Shown here: piece after piece, positions 1-7,921 of the stretch | How the letters are laid out: every line of letters begins with the position of its first letter | Position numbering within the stretch: position 1 is the first letter of the stretch | NCBI GenBank assembly: GCA_946056785.1 | Contig: CAMGKS010000004.1 | Span: 1-21,684 of the forward strand | Direction: 5' to 3' | DNA from: an uncultured Clostridia bacterium | Lineage (GTDB): Bacteria > Bacillota > Clostridia > Christensenellales > CAG-917 | Length of the DNA: 21,684 nt | Translations under genes and position numbers: made by a program | Notes under the pieces: generated by a model | Databases searched by the model: none | What the model saw: only the letters and a program-made list of their open reading frames with translations | What the model was told of the DNA's origin: nothing

Positions 1-352
1 ATACAAACTTTACGCTTACCTATGCAAACTTTAAGTTTTTACTTTTGTATATTTTGCGTTTACTTTTACAAATTTTACTTTGCTTATGCAAATTTTATTT
101 TGTTTATGTAAATTTTATTTTGTTTATGTAAATTTTATTTTGCTTATGTAAATTTTATTTTGCTTATGTAAATTTTATTTTGCTTATGCAAATTTTAGTT
201 TGCTTATGCAAATTTTATTTTGCTTATGCAAATTTTAGTTTGTTTATGTGAATTTTAGTTTGCTTATGCAAATTTTATTTTGCTTATGCAAATTTTACTT
301 TGCTTATGCAAATTTTACTTTGTTTATGTAAATTTTATTTTGCTTATGCAAA
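1..352. repeat. 20-bp tandem repeat array (minisatellite)
   Basis: From 81 to 340 there are thirteen complete, gapless 20-bp units with consensus TTTGCTTATGCAAATTTTAT (phase arbitrary). A partial unit follows at 341-352 and degenerate units extend left to the window edge, so the array may continue outside. Variation is almost all C/T within the TGCTTATGCA core plus one variable base near the unit end. Each unit holds a small inverted repeat, TTTGC-TTAT-GCAAA. Units are directly adjacent with no spacers, so this is not CRISPR. No coding potential is seen. It lies just beyond the terminator of the GGGtGRT operon. Confidence 0.9.
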
Positions 353-353
353 A

Positions 354-386
354 GATTAAAAACCGCTTTAAAAGCGGTTTTTAATC
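354..386 (-). terminator. Intrinsic terminator of the GGGtGRT operon
   Basis: A perfect 16-bp inverted repeat (GATTAAAAACCGCTTT and its complement) surrounds a single central base, so the real loop is a few bases. On the minus strand it is followed by TTTTGC. It lies 35 bp past the stop of the GGGtGRT gene. The hairpin is nearly symmetric and could also act on plus-strand transcripts. Confidence 0.85.
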
Positions 387-420
387 TCTATACGTTTCAT
401 TTCAAAACATATTTAGTTTT

Positions 421-1425
421 TTATTTTGTCATACCTTCCTGAACGGCAACTGCGCATGCAACGCTTGCGCCGACCATAGGGTTGTTACCCATTCCGATAA
501 GTCCCATCATCTCAACGTGTGCCGGAACCGACGAGCTGCCTGCGAACTGTGCGTCAGAATGCATTCTGCCCATAGTATCCGTCATGCCGTATGAAGCAGG
601 ACCGGCTGCCATATTGTCAGGGTGAAGAGTTCTTCCCGTACCACCGCCTGACGCAACCGAGAAATATTTTTTGCCGTTGTCAACGCACCATTTTTTGTAC
701 GTTCCTGCGACAGGATGTTGGAAACGAGTTGGGTTTGTTGAGTTACCTGTGATAGAAACGTCAACGTCTTCGAGACGCATAATTGCAACGCCTTCCGTTA
801 CGTCGTCACAGCCGTAAACTCTGACTTTTGCTCTCTCGCCGTTGCTGTAAGCAGTTTCTTTAACAACCTTGACTTCTCCGGTATAATAGTCCATTTTTGT
901 CTGAACATACGTGAAACCATTGATACGGCTGATAATGAAAGCGGCGTCTTTGCCGAGACCGTTAAGAATAACTTTAAGAGGAGTTTTTCTTACTTTGTTT
1001 GCGGTTCTTGCAATTCCGATTGCACCTTCAGCGGCAGCAAAAGATTCGTGACCTGCAAGGAAAGCAAAACATTTTGTATCTTCTCTCAAAAGCATAGCCG
1101 CAAGGTTTCCGTGGCCGAGACCGACTTGTCTTTGTTCTGCAACCGAACCCGGGATACAGAAGCTCTGAAGACCTTCGCCGATAGCTTCCGCTGCTTCGTC
1201 AGCTTTTTTGCAACCTTTTTTGATTGCAATAGCACAACCTACGGTATATGCCCAAACGGCATTTTCAAAACAAATCGGTTGAACGCCTTTTACGATAGCT
1301 TCACAATCGACGCCTTTGTCAAGGCAAATTTGTTTTGCGTCCTCAAGGTCTTTGATGCCGTATTTTTTCAAAGCGACGTTTATTTTATCAATTCTTCTTT
1401 CATAACTTTCAAAAGTAACACTCAT
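421..1425 (-). CDS. GGGtGRT family protein
   Basis: A 334-residue protein carrying the name-giving motif GGGTGRT at residues 260-266, followed by LHPDN. It matches the GGGtGRT protein family, whose biochemical role I do not know to be established. It is cysteine-rich (C34, C41, C52, C64, C72, C90, C119, C206, C247, C324) and has no signal peptide or membrane segment, so it is probably cytosolic. The start is supported by AGGAGG six bases upstream, which overlaps the stop codon of the NifU-like gene before it. The two are therefore translated from one tight mRNA. The pairing with a NifU/IscU-like scaffold suggests a role linked to iron-sulfur chemistry, but that is inference from context. Confidence 0.9.
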   Translation of the reverse strand: MSVTFESYERRIDKINVALKKYGIKDLEDAKQICLDKGVDCEAIVKGVQPICFENAVWAYTVGCAIAIKKGCKKADEAAEAIGEGLQSFCIPGSVAEQRQVGLGHGNLAAMLLREDTKCFAFLAGHESFAAAEGAIGIARTANKVRKTPLKVILNGLGKDAAFIISRINGFTYVQTKMDYYTGEVKVVKETAYSNGERAKVRVYGCDDVTEGVAIMRLEDVDVSITGNSTNPTRFQHPVAGTYKKWCVDNGKKYFSVASGGGTGRTLHPDNMAAGPASYGMTDTMGRMHSDAQFAGSSSVPAHVEMMGLIGMGNNPMVGASVACAVAVQEGMTK

Positions 1426-1436
1426 AGTTGGCCTCC

Positions 1437-2138
1437 TTACTCTTGTCTTGGGTCAATATATTTGACTGCACCGTCTTCCGCCTTAAATCTGCCGTAAGTG
1501 CCGGTACATTTTTGAAGCGCTTCGTTTGCGTCAACGCCTTTTTTAATCATTTCCATCAAAACGCCAAGTTTGACAAATTGATATCCGATGATTTGATTGT
1601 CGCTGTCGAGTGCAACTTTAGTGACGTATCCTTCTGCCATTTCAAGATAACGAGGTCCTTTTTTGACAGTCGCATACATTGTACCTGTTTGTGAACGGAG
1701 ACCCTTTCCAAGGTCTTCGAGACCGGCTCCGATAGGAAGTCCGTCTTCGCTGAATGCAGATTGAGTTCTGCCATATACAATCTGAAGGAAAAGTTCACGC
1801 ATAGCAGTATTGATTGCGTCGCAAACCAAATCGGTGTTCAATGCTTCGAGAATCGTTTTGCCGGTTAAGATTTCAGCCGCCATAGCTGCCGAGTGAGTCA
1901 TACCGCTACAACCGATTGTTTCGACAAGAGCTTCTTGAATTACTCCGTCTTTTACGTTGAGGGTAAGTTTGCATGCACCTTGTTGCGGAGCACACCAACC
2001 GACACCGTGCGTTAAACCGCTGATGTCTTTAATTTCCTTGGCTTGAACCCATTTTGCTTCTTCGGGAATAGGTGCAGGACCATGATTAGGTCCTTTTGCA
2101 ACACAAGCCATTTTTTCTACTTCGTGTGAATATTGCAT
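1437..2138 (-). CDS. NifU/IscU-like iron-sulfur scaffold protein
   Basis: A 233-residue protein resembling the NifU N-terminal/IscU scaffold fold. Conserved-looking cysteines occur at C49 and C56 (GWCAPQQGAC), C77 (IGCSGMTHSAA) and C106. C56 and C77 align with the first two cluster-ligand cysteines of IscU. It is longer than IscU (about 130 residues), with a C-terminal extension. A frame-open ATG lies at 2150, but GGAGG (2144-2148) sits inside that extension five bases before the ATG at 2138, so the protein starts MQYSHEVEKM. The gene is first in the operon with the GGGtGRT gene and has a good promoter upstream. The scaffold role is family knowledge; the client protein is not shown by the sequence. 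Confidence 0.85.
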   Translation of the reverse strand: MQYSHEVEKMACVAKGPNHGPAPIPEEAKWVQAKEIKDISGLTHGVGWCAPQQGACKLTLNVKDGVIQEALVETIGCSGMTHSAAMAAEILTGKTILEALNTDLVCDAINTAMRELFLQIVYGRTQSAFSEDGLPIGAGLEDLGKGLRSQTGTMYATVKKGPRYLEMAEGYVTKVALDSDNQIIGYQFVKLGVLMEMIKKGVDANEALQKCTGTYGRFKAEDGAVKYIDPRQE

Positions 2139-2175
2139 AGAATCCTCCATCTATAAATTTTAACTCATTGAATAA

Positions 2176-2203
2176 ATTATAGCACACAGCAAAAAAATGT
2201 AAA
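2176..2203 (-). promoter_or_regulatory. Promoter of the NifU-like/GGGtGRT operon
   Basis: On the minus strand TTTACA (2198-2203) is separated by 16 bp from a perfect TATAAT (2176-2181), preceded by TGC as an extended -10. This fits a strong SigA promoter giving a leader of about 30 bases. Confidence 0.75.
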
Positions 2204-2340
2204 ACTGTTTTTGCCAAACTATTAATTTTTTTATTTGCATAACGATTAAACTTGTTTATAGTTGTATGCCGTATTAAGCACGTCACATAATTCTTAAACA
2301 CGCAAACGTAAAATTTTGTTTAATCGTAAAAATGAAAACA

Positions 2341-2364
2341 TAAAGCAACCTTTCGGCTGCTTTA
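2341..2364 (-). terminator. Terminator after the zinc-ribbon membrane protein gene
   Basis: Hairpin TAAAGCAACC / GGCTGCTTTA with loop TTTC; one pair is a G-T wobble when read on the minus strand. It is followed on the minus strand by a T-rich run (TGTTTTCATTTTT). It lies 18 bp past the stop of the 616-residue gene. Confidence 0.75.
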
Positions 2365-2381
2365 CGAACAAACAAACGACG

Positions 2382-4232
2382 TTAGTCTTTTCTTATGATT
2401 TCCGTCAGACCGTAATACTTGATATCCTCAATGGTTTTTAACGCTTTTTCTTTTGACGAAACGATAATTCCTTTAAACTCCGCTTCTCCTCGTTTAAGAA
2501 TAAATCTGTATCCATGGTCGACGTCGCCCGCTACGCTGAACTTGCCTTCTTTGATTGCAAGTTTAAAACTGTTTATATGCGACAACAAAATTTTGATATC
2601 GTCAAAGCCGCCACGACCGTATATGGCTTCGTTTTTGTTTGTAAACAAATGATACCTGAATTTGCCGTCATCGGAAGTCATAATCTGATATCTGCCGAAA
2701 ACGATGGCTTCGTCAAATTCTCCGACGTTTGGAGTATGAGAAATGACTCTTTTTAAATATGCGTCGTTTTCGTTTTTGGCTTTTACCTTAGGTTTGTCGT
2801 TGACAGCATTTTGCTTTGCCAATTCTTTCTCGAGTTGTTTAGCAAATTCAATTTCGCGTTCAACTTCCCTTTCTGCCTTTTTAAGTTCGTTATATTCGTT
2901 TTCAAGACGAACGGCTTCCGCTTCTGCGTCAATTTGATTTTCGCTTGTAAGGTTAACGTTGCCCTCTTCACTTTCCGAATGTAAAACGCTTTCCTTGTCG
3001 ACTTCTTCTGTTTTTTCAAGTTGTGCCGATGGCTCGTCTGCCACATTTTCCGTAGCAGACAAATCGGACGATTCATTTGCCGACTGCACATTAGCAATTT
3101 CGGTTAAAGGAATATTTTCAACGTCTTTATTATCAACCTCAACGGCAGACGACTGCTCGTCTGACGGCGCGGAAAAATCACTTTCGGTATTTCCGCCGAC
3201 AATCTCTTCAACCTGTTTTTGCAAGCAAGCAACGTCACCGGCGACTTTTGTGCCACAGTTTCCGCAGAATTTTGCGTGCGGTTCAAGTTTTTCGCCGCAT
3301 TCGAGGCAATACGACGGAGCGTCGATTTCGACTTCGCTATCGTTTTTAGAAAGCTCCGTAACAAAAGCTGCGGAATCTTTATCATCGCTCTCAAAGCCTG
3401 TTTCTGCTTCGGACGAAGCTGCTTCGCCATCGGAGGAGGAAACCTGAGATTCATAAGCCAACGTAGATTCCGAAGAATTTACCTCAAAACTATCGGCAGG
3501 TTCCAAGCCGTTGTCTGAAACTTCGCTAACGTTTGTTTCGCTAAAAGCAACGTCAACGTTCTCCGATATATCTTCGGCAGGTTTTTTAATTATAGGCAAA
3601 ACCGGTTCGCCTTGATTTGTGATAACGTTATCCGCCTTTTCTTTTTCGACTTCGGCGGCACTGAGCGTTTCGATAACCGTTCTTGCAGCTCCGAGAGTTA
3701 CTCTTTCGATTTGTTTTTCGCCGTCGGTCTTATTGCGGAAAATCTTCGGCAAATCGATAGGCGTAAAACTTGTGCGGTATTCAGGCATAATTTTTGCGCC
3801 GGAAACGAACGGCTTGCTTTCAAGAACAATAGCGTTTTCCGTATCGTCGAATTTCTTTTTAGGAAGCGACGGCGTGTCAACCACCATTGAAGCGTTGGCC
3901 TCGTCCGTATCATCATATTCAAATTCCGGCTTGGCTTCGTCCATATCCTTAATACGTTCGGTTGAAACCGTTATACTTTCGCCGGGAACGGTATCGATTT
4001 CAAAAACCGCGTCGCCGTCTCTTACTATATATTTACCTCTATCGGAAACCTCAACTTTTCTGCCGTTGACTTTTTTGAATCGTTTCTTTTCCCAACCCGC
4101 CATTGCAAGATTATCACGAATCAATCCGCCTATTGCAAACACCAAAACCAAAACGCATAAAACGGCAAGTAAAGGATACTTGACGTAATCACGCTGCAAT
4201 ATATCTAAAAAAATTAAAAAATACTGGTTCAT
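2382..4232 (-). CDS. Membrane-anchored zinc-ribbon protein with C-terminal DUF1508-like repeats
   Basis: A 616-residue protein of unknown function with a clear domain plan. One hydrophobic segment lies at about 20-38. A short beta-rich stretch lies at 48-95. A long acidic, Ser/Glu-rich and probably disordered region (about 96-305 and 330-435) is broken by a zinc ribbon with CxxC pairs at C309/C312 and C323/C326. A charged coiled coil follows at 436-475. The C-terminal part (about 505-605) has two related segments, GKFRYHLFTNKNEAIYGRGG and GYRFILKRGEAEFKG, that resemble tandem DUF1508/YegP motifs. ATG is preceded by AGGAGA. It is a single-gene unit with its own promoter and terminator. The short N-terminus and charged flanks suggest most of the protein faces the cytosol. 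I cannot assign a function. Confidence 0.85.
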   Translation of the reverse strand: MNQYFLIFLDILQRDYVKYPLLAVLCVLVLVFAIGGLIRDNLAMAGWEKKRFKKVNGRKVEVSDRGKYIVRDGDAVFEIDTVPGESITVSTERIKDMDEAKPEFEYDDTDEANASMVVDTPSLPKKKFDDTENAIVLESKPFVSGAKIMPEYRTSFTPIDLPKIFRNKTDGEKQIERVTLGAARTVIETLSAAEVEKEKADNVITNQGEPVLPIIKKPAEDISENVDVAFSETNVSEVSDNGLEPADSFEVNSSESTLAYESQVSSSDGEAASSEAETGFESDDKDSAAFVTELSKNDSEVEIDAPSYCLECGEKLEPHAKFCGNCGTKVAGDVACLQKQVEEIVGGNTESDFSAPSDEQSSAVEVDNKDVENIPLTEIANVQSANESSDLSATENVADEPSAQLEKTEEVDKESVLHSESEEGNVNLTSENQIDAEAEAVRLENEYNELKKAEREVEREIEFAKQLEKELAKQNAVNDKPKVKAKNENDAYLKRVISHTPNVGEFDEAIVFGRYQIMTSDDGKFRYHLFTNKNEAIYGRGGFDDIKILLSHINSFKLAIKEGKFSVAGDVDHGYRFILKRGEAEFKGIIVSSKEKALKTIEDIKYYGLTEIIRKD

Positions 4233-4252
4233 AATTCTCCTGATTAACTATG

Positions 4253-4281
4253 ATTGTAACAAACCTGACGATTCAAGTCAA
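4253..4281 (-). promoter_or_regulatory. Promoter of the zinc-ribbon membrane protein gene
   Basis: TTGACT (4276-4281), 17 bp, TACAAT (4253-4258) with TGT directly before the -10, on the minus strand. It sits in the 60-bp gap after the cytidylate-kinase-like gene, for which no terminator is visible. Confidence 0.75.
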
Positions 4282-4292
4282 ACGGTATGCAA

Positions 4293-4910
4293 TCAGCTCG
4301 TAAACTTTTCCGATTTCAAAAGCATTACAAGCGTTTCGACGATTACGTTGACGCCGAGCGTGGAAGAAAAGGTCACGTGATATTCGGTAGGATCGCCCCA
4401 CTTTTTCCCCGTGTAGAAATCAAAATACTGTGCTCTTTTTTTATCAATCTTTTTTATTTCTTCCGTTGCCTTTTTCTCGTCAAGATTTTTTCGTGCCATA
4501 ATACGCTTTACTCTTTCTTCCATCGGAGCATGTATAAATACGTTCAAAACGTGCGGCATATCTTTTAAAACCACGTTTGAACAACGTCCGACTATAACGG
4601 CAGATTCGTTTATCGCTATATTTTTGATAATTTCCGATTCTACCGAAAACAGCTTATCGTTCATAGTAAGTTCTAAACTGCCGCCTGCCGGAGTTCCGTA
4701 ATATCCTTGCATTATAGGAACAAAAAACGGATTTGCCTGCTTTTCGTCTATCTTTTCTATCGCCTCACGGCTGAAACCTGATTTTTGCGTTGCAAGTTCG
4801 ATAAGCGTTCGGTCATAACACTTAATCCCGAGTCGATCTGCTAAAGCAATGCCGATTTCTTTGCCGCCACTGCCGTATTGTCTGCCTATTGTAATAACGA
4901 AATTTTGCAT
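4293..4910 (-). CDS. Cytidylate kinase-like family protein
   Basis: A 205-residue P-loop protein of the cytidylate-kinase-like family found in many Clostridia. The N-terminal nucleotide-binding loop is GRQYGSGGKEIG (residues about 9-20). IVGRCSNVV resembles the strand and arginine region of CMP kinases, and the lid-like stretch ERVKRIMARKNLDEKKA is basic. Members are annotated as cytidylate kinase-like, but CMP kinase activity is not assured and a separate Cmk often exists. The start is set by a near-perfect GGAGGTGA before ATG. It has its own promoter and appears to be a single-gene unit. No defects are seen. Confidence 0.85.
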   Translation of the reverse strand: MQNFVITIGRQYGSGGKEIGIALADRLGIKCYDRTLIELATQKSGFSREAIEKIDEKQANPFFVPIMQGYYGTPAGGSLELTMNDKLFSVESEIIKNIAINESAVIVGRCSNVVLKDMPHVLNVFIHAPMEERVKRIMARKNLDEKKATEEIKKIDKKRAQYFDFYTGKKWGDPTEYHVTFSSTLGVNVIVETLVMLLKSEKFTS

Positions 4911-4939
4911 AATTCACCTCCGCTTATACCCTTTTTATT

Positions 4940-4967
4940 ATTTTAACATACAAATAAAAATAGTCAA
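4940..4967 (-). promoter_or_regulatory. Promoter of the cytidylate-kinase-like gene
   Basis: TTGACT (4962-4967), 16 bp, TAAAAT (4940-4945) preceded by TGT, on the minus strand. The start codon is about 30 bp downstream of the -10 and is preceded by a strong Shine-Dalgarno sequence. Confidence 0.75.
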
Positions 4968-5043
4968 TAGTCAGTCAAAAATTGAATCTTTAATTTTATC
5001 TTCACATTATCCGCAAAAACGAGTTGCGGTTATAGGCAATTTG

Positions 5044-5089
5044 ACAGACTTCGATTTTTAAATTTAACAGTCTTCGATTTTTAAATTTA
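5044..5089. repeat. Two-copy 23-bp tandem repeat
   Basis: Two adjacent 23-bp copies (5044-5066 and 5067-5089) beginning ACAG and ending CGATTTTTAAATTTA differ at one base. They lie in the 380-bp AT-rich gap between the comEC-like gene and the cytidylate-kinase-like gene (4911-5292). That gap otherwise holds the kinase promoter and a 10-bp AT-only inverted repeat at 5098-5122. No gene is seen in the gap. Confidence 0.85.
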
Positions 5090-5292
5090 GCCGAACTAAT
5101 TTAATTACGCCTTAATTAAATTGTCGTAACAAGTTTGCCTACTTAAATCGTTTTTCGCAAAAGAATTTTTTAATTTTAAATTAAAAATATAAATACAATT
5201 CCGAAATTAATTCAGCATATTCATCACCGTTATTAATTTTCAAAGCACAAACGTAAAAAACGTAACTTTGCCGTAACAGCGATGCACGCAAT

Positions 5293-6795
5293 TTATACTC
5301 CTAAATAATTCAGCAGAATAAACAAAAACGTGCTTACCGCCCAAAGACTCAATGCAATTTTGATTTTTAAGTCACGGCGAAGGAAAACGTAATCGGAAGC
5401 TATAAAAACCGTTCCGTAATACCCTATACAAAACGCTCCCAAACCGCTTACCGTCATATTTGCAATACCGACGCTCGAACATGCCAGAACGACCGCTTTA
5501 AACGGAAGTAATAAATAATCTGCTATAACCAGAATATTCGGAATCGGTATAATCAACGTAAATACGGCAAGAAATATTATGCCGATAAACATAACGGACA
5601 TTAAAGGCAAAACTATAAGGTTTGACAACAAAAATAAAACCGGGAACGACCCGAAAGCCGAAGCCGTTATCGGATACGTCAAGACGTTGGCAGAAATAGA
5701 CGTTGCCACGATTTCTGTAAATTTATTCTTTCTTCGCAACGTGCGGATAAACAACTTATTCAAAAGCAATATCCCCGCCACCGCACACATCGAAAGCTGA
5801 AAGCCCGAAGCAAAAAGAGAGAGCGGACTGTATGACAAAATTATAATGCCCGCCAATGCCAAAGCGGATAAACCGTCACGTTTTTCGCCTATAACCTCCG
5901 CAAACGACAGACAAATTATCATAATATAAGCTCTGACGGCGGAAGCTGTAAAATCGCACATAATCAAATATATAAAAAGCAATATTCCGACGATTAACAA
6001 CCTTAGCCAGCCCTTTGCTTTACACTTTTTAAGTATAAAATTTATAAAAGCCGCAAGCAATCCTATGTGCAAACCGGATACCGCCAGAGTATGAGCAAGT
6101 CCGCTGACTTTCACGTCGTCGTAAAGATTTCTGTTTATAAAACTTTTATCTCCGAACAACAATGCAACCGCTATGTCGGCAGTATCCTGCCTTGTGTGCT
6201 CATAGAAATTTTCCTTAACTTTAAGCTGAATAGAATCAATAAAATCCGGCGAGTCTTCCCTATACAATTTGCAATCGCTAGTCAAAACCGTATATCTTTT
6301 ACCGCCGGTCAGCGTCGAAGCAAATTTACCGTCAAAAGGATTGTATTCATCGCTTATGATTTTTCCGTCTATAACAACGTAATCGCCGCTTGAAAAATCA
6401 AAATCGTCACCGTAATAATAAACGTAAGCCGAACCTTTAAAATCTTTTCCGTTTACGTTGATGTCTTCAATAGTGAAGCATATCTCATCGCCAACTGATA
6501 TTTCGGAAGATACTTTGCCTGAAAAAACGTATTTTCCGCTTGAAACGGTAGTAGAATTGTAAATATCGCAGGCACCTGTAATCCATAAAAAACCGATTAA
6601 CAAAAACAAAGGCATATATCCCGCCTTCCTCGTCTTTTTGAAAACAAACAGCAAAATAACGGCTATCAGCATAACCGTCAACAATAAAATTCTTCCTAAA
6701 AGTGTTTTCAAACAAAGCGCACCGATAAAAAGTCCTATGCACATAAAAATCAGAGCAAAGCATAACGGACGCTTAGCAAACGTTCTTTTGTTCAT
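5293..6795 (-). CDS. ComEC/Rec2-type DNA uptake channel protein lacking the beta-lactamase-like domain
   Basis: A 500-residue polytopic membrane protein. The N-terminus has two or three helices (about 10-72), then an extracytoplasmic, OB-like region (about 87-175), then the competence domain (about 205-490). That domain carries the family signature SGLAHTLAVSGLHIGL (231-246) and FTASAVRAY. ComEC proteins form the inner-membrane channel for single-stranded DNA in transformation. Full-length ComEC is usually 700-800 residues with a C-terminal metallo-beta-lactamase-like nuclease domain. This one stops after the last helix with no remnant following. No other competence genes are in the window. 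The ribosome-binding site is weak (AAAGG six bases before ATG). It could take part in DNA uptake or be a short relative with another role. Confidence 0.85.
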   Translation of the reverse strand: MNKRTFAKRPLCFALIFMCIGLFIGALCLKTLLGRILLLTVMLIAVILLFVFKKTRKAGYMPLFLLIGFLWITGACDIYNSTTVSSGKYVFSGKVSSEISVGDEICFTIEDINVNGKDFKGSAYVYYYGDDFDFSSGDYVVIDGKIISDEYNPFDGKFASTLTGGKRYTVLTSDCKLYREDSPDFIDSIQLKVKENFYEHTRQDTADIAVALLFGDKSFINRNLYDDVKVSGLAHTLAVSGLHIGLLAAFINFILKKCKAKGWLRLLIVGILLFIYLIMCDFTASAVRAYIMIICLSFAEVIGEKRDGLSALALAGIIILSYSPLSLFASGFQLSMCAVAGILLLNKLFIRTLRRKNKFTEIVATSISANVLTYPITASAFGSFPVLFLLSNLIVLPLMSVMFIGIIFLAVFTLIIPIPNILVIADYLLLPFKAVVLACSSVGIANMTVSGLGAFCIGYYGTVFIASDYVFLRRDLKIKIALSLWAVSTFLFILLNYLGV

Positions 6796-6890
6796 CGCAA
6801 ACCTTTGTCGTCACCGTGCGTGGCAAAACCGTCGATAATTTTCTAATGAGTTTGATAATCAATCGTAAACGCAAAAAGTTTTAAATAAAA

Positions 6891-6911
6891 TTTGCCGCTT
6901 CAAGCGGCAAA
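6891..6911 (-). terminator. Terminator after the pyrophosphatase gene
   Basis: Perfect hairpin TTTGCCGCT-TCA-AGCGGCAAA followed on the minus strand by TTTTATTT. It lies 24 bp past the ppa stop, before the comEC-like gene. Confidence 0.85.
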
Positions 6912-6934
6912 GTAGTATCTTTTTAAAATCCAAA

Positions 6935-7471
6935 TTATTTAATTTCGAATTTCTTTTTATAAGCGTGAATGTTATCTTTAATAATCAATTCGGCAAACTG
7001 TCTGTCCTTAACCTGAAAAACTGTTGTGTCCTTTCCTTCGAGTTGTTTGTATACTCTGAAAAAGTGTGAAATTTCGTCCATAACGTGAGGAGGAAGTTCT
7101 TCAATTTCTTTGTAACAATTCCAAGTAGGATCTTTAAACGGAATGGCTATAATTTTATAATCCATATCGCCGCCGTCCTGCATCATGATGACGCCTATAG
7201 GATAGCACCTGACCATTGCCATAGGAACGATAGGTTCACTGCAAAGAACTAAAACGTCAAGCGGATCGTCGTCATCGCTGTACGTTTTTGGAATAAATCC
7301 GTAATTTGCCGGATAATGGGTGGAAGTATAAAGAACTCTGTCAAGAATAAGTACGCCTGTTTCTTTATCAAGCTCATACTTATTTTTGCTGCCTTTTGAT
7401 ATTTCAATAACTGCTATAAAATCTGTCGGTTGAATCCTTGAAGATTCAATATCATGCCAAATACAACTCAT
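6935..7471 (-). CDS. ppa: Inorganic pyrophosphatase, family I
   Basis: A 178-residue soluble enzyme that hydrolyses pyrophosphate to phosphate and so pulls biosynthetic reactions forward. The metal-binding signature is DDDDPLD at residues 66-72, and surrounding family features such as THYPANYGFIP (51-61) are intact. An upstream in-frame ATG at 7501 would add ten residues, but AAGGGGAT lies five bases before the ATG at 7471 and the -10 hexamer at 7492-7497 would fall inside the longer version, so MSCIWHD is the start. The gene is monocistronic, with a short leader and its own terminator. The length is typical for the family. Confidence 0.95.
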   Translation of the reverse strand: MSCIWHDIESSRIQPTDFIAVIEISKGSKNKYELDKETGVLILDRVLYTSTHYPANYGFIPKTYSDDDDPLDVLVLCSEPIVPMAMVRCYPIGVIMMQDGGDMDYKIIAIPFKDPTWNCYKEIEELPPHVMDEISHFFRVYKQLEGKDTTVFQVKDRQFAELIIKDNIHAYKKKFEIK

Positions 7472-7491
7472 TGGTAATCCCCTTTTTTTTA

Positions 7492-7520
7492 ATAATATCA
7501 CATTAAAAATTTATAGTCAA
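7492..7520 (-). promoter_or_regulatory. Promoter of ppa
   Basis: TTGACT (7515-7520), 17 bp, TATTAT (7492-7497) on the minus strand. The predicted transcript starts only about 15 bases before the ATG at 7471, which rules out the longer reading frame. Confidence 0.8.
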
Positions 7521-7548
7521 TAAAATGGTTGTGAATGAAAATTTAAAA

Positions 7549-7576
7549 TATCAGTTCAAAAGTATCCGTTCAAAAT
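7549..7576. repeat. Two-copy 14-bp tandem repeat
   Basis: TATCAGTTCAAAAG (7549-7562) is followed directly by TATCCGTTCAAAAT (7563-7576). It lies upstream of the ppa promoter, at one end of the 600-bp non-coding gap 7502-8109. Confidence 0.6.
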
Positions 7577-7629
7577 AACAAACAAAATTGAAATCATATT
7601 GAAATTCCACTTTACAGCTTTCATGGGAA

Positions 7630-7662
7630 GTAAAATTTGCTTTGCAAGCAAAAGCGTTTTAC
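7630..7662. other. Bulged hairpin in non-coding gap
   Basis: GTAAAA pairs with TTTTAC, and inside it TTTGCTT pairs with AAGCAAA around loop TGC, leaving a four-base bulge. There is no U-tract and no promoter or open frame that explains it. Function unknown. Confidence 0.4.
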
Positions 7663-7729
7663 AAATTCTTAACAGCCCTAAAACGATAAACTGTCCCCCC
7701 TATAACCTGTTTAAGCCGCTATAATTTTA

Positions 7730-7758
7730 AAACGCACGATAATCTTAATTGTGCGTTT
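7730..7758 (-). terminator. Possible second terminator downstream of icd
   Basis: An 11-bp stem AAACGCACGAT / ATTGTGCGTTT (one G-T pair) with loop AATCTTA. On the minus strand it is followed by TTAAAATTAT, a poor U-tract. It lies about 290 bp beyond the better icd terminator and could be a backup or end an unrecognised short transcript. Confidence 0.4.
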
Positions 7759-7798
7759 CAGATTTATTTAGGTTTTTTCAGTTTTATTTAGGTTTAAT
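7759..7798. repeat. Two-copy 20-bp tandem repeat
   Basis: CAGATTTATTTAGGTTTTTT (7759-7778) followed directly by CAGTTTTATTTAGGTTTAAT (7779-7798); 17 of 20 positions match. Confidence 0.75.
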
Positions 7799-7921
7799 TT
7801 ATAAAGCATTTCAAATTTTGTATTCCGTTTGCCTCACGTTTAAATTTTCTTTACATTTTACGCCTTATCGTGTTAATAAAATCAGAGATCATCAAACATT
7901 TAAGCATATTTAAAACAGTTA

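Noticed and set aside
61..352. Regular repeats that might be a CRISPR array
   Set aside because: The 20-bp units are directly adjacent with no unique spacers, and no cas genes are in the window.
3619..4188. A 189-codon plus-strand open frame
   Set aside because: It is antisense to the acidic, low-complexity part of the zinc-ribbon protein gene, has no ribosome-binding site, and its sequence is a Ser-rich shadow.
5098..5122. 10-bp inverted repeat as terminator of the comEC-like gene
   Set aside because: The stem is only A-T pairs and there is no clear U-tract; it is likely a composition effect.
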